From Blastococcus sp. CT_GayMR20 (GTDB taxonomy: Bacteria > Actinomycetota > Actinomycetes > Mycobacteriales > Geodermatophilaceae): a DNA stretch of 11,390 nucleotides. The notes beneath the pieces are model-generated. The model did no database searches. It saw only the letters and a list, made by a program, of their open reading frames with translations, and had not been told where the DNA came from. Below are positions 9,173 to 11,390 of the stretch, piece after piece (position 1 is the stretch's first letter; every line of letters begins with the position of its first letter). The translations under genes were made by a program, and so were the position numbers. The stretch spans positions 1 to 11,390 of the forward strand of contig NZ_SPQM01000143.1 in the NCBI RefSeq assembly GCF_004570345.1. Direction: 5' to 3'.

Positions 9173-9239
9173 GTTTGCAGGACCTCTTCGATTGACGGCG
9201 CACGCTCAGCAGGTCGCCGACGGCATAGAAACCGGACAC

Positions 9240-9276
9240 AAACGAAAGGGGGCCAGAGCTATTAGCTCTGACCCCC
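9240..9276 (-). terminator. Intrinsic terminator of the rRNA operon (right copy)
   Basis: Mirror of 2117-2153: a 13-bp stem with three-base loop, followed on the minus strand by TTTCGTTT. Confidence 0.93.
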
Positions 9277-9290
9277 GTTCGGTAATGGTT

Positions 9291-9409
9291 GTCCGGCGGC
9301 GTCCTACTCTCCCACCCCGTCTCCAGGGCAGTACCATCGGCGCTGAGAGGCTTAGCTTCCGGGTTCGGAATGTTGCCGGGCGTTTCCCTCTCGCCATGGC
9401 CGCCGTAAC
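9291..9409 (-). rRNA. rrf: 5S ribosomal RNA (right copy)
   Basis: Mirror of 1984-2102 with no difference seen; the helix I strands pair at 9399-9405 and 9294-9300. The ends are uncertain by about three bases. Confidence 0.95.
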
Positions 9410-9524
9410 TCTGTGAACGTGTGGAACCAGGGGCTGGTTCGTGCGTTCAGAACCGCACAGTGGACGCGAGACTTCTTCGTTGCTTGACTGTGCACACGTG
9501 TTCTTGCACCCGGTGGGTGTGTGT
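9410..9524 (-). other. 23S-5S internal transcribed spacer (right copy)
   Basis: Mirror of 1869-1983, again without a tRNA gene. Spacers often differ between rRNA operons of one genome, so identity here fits a single source molecule. Confidence 0.8.

Positions 9525-11390
<1,866 letters not shown>

Overview
The window is dominated by one structure: an almost perfect inverted repeat. Bases 3-5616 and 5777-11390 are reverse complements (base x pairs with base 11393-x) around a 160-bp unpaired centre at 5617-5776. Every gene outside the centre therefore appears twice, once per strand, and both outer ends stop at the same point inside a 23S rRNA gene. The underlying single-copy locus reads: 23S rRNA (3' part), 5S rRNA, strong intrinsic terminator, a TPR protein with a long Arg/Gly/Pro/Gln-rich repeat region, a short SSB-like OB-fold protein, and a convergent DUF1015 protein.

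The organism looks like a high-G+C actinobacterium. Protein genes are strongly G/C-biased at third positions, the 23S has the roughly 100-nt extra segment typical of Actinomycetota between the universal helices near bases 270-385, and all three proteins resemble actinobacterial families. Geodermatophilaceae or a relative is a plausible guess, but the sequence alone does not settle it.

Layout: 1-1868 23S (+, 5' truncated); 1869-1983 spacer; 1984-2102 5S; 2117-2153 terminator; 2221-4167 TPR protein; 4267-4626 SSB-like protein, whose Shine-Dalgarno lies in a hairpin; 4643-5616 DUF1015 gene (-), cut at the joint; 5617-5776 centre, which is coding sequence of the right-hand DUF1015 copy; 5617-6750 DUF1015 (+, N-terminus missing); then the mirror images of the SSB, TPR, 5S and 23S features on the minus strand.

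I think the palindrome is most likely a fold-back chimera from amplification, library preparation or assembly rather than a chromosomal structure. The arms show no differences where compared, the ends agree to within two bases, and the joint cuts a conserved gene. A 5.6-kb perfect palindrome would also be very unstable in most bacteria. The genuine biology is the single-copy locus: an rRNA operon followed by a low-complexity RNA-binding-like TPR protein and a tail-less SSB paralogue with a possible translational control hairpin. I found no convincing new defence, mobile or CRISPR system.
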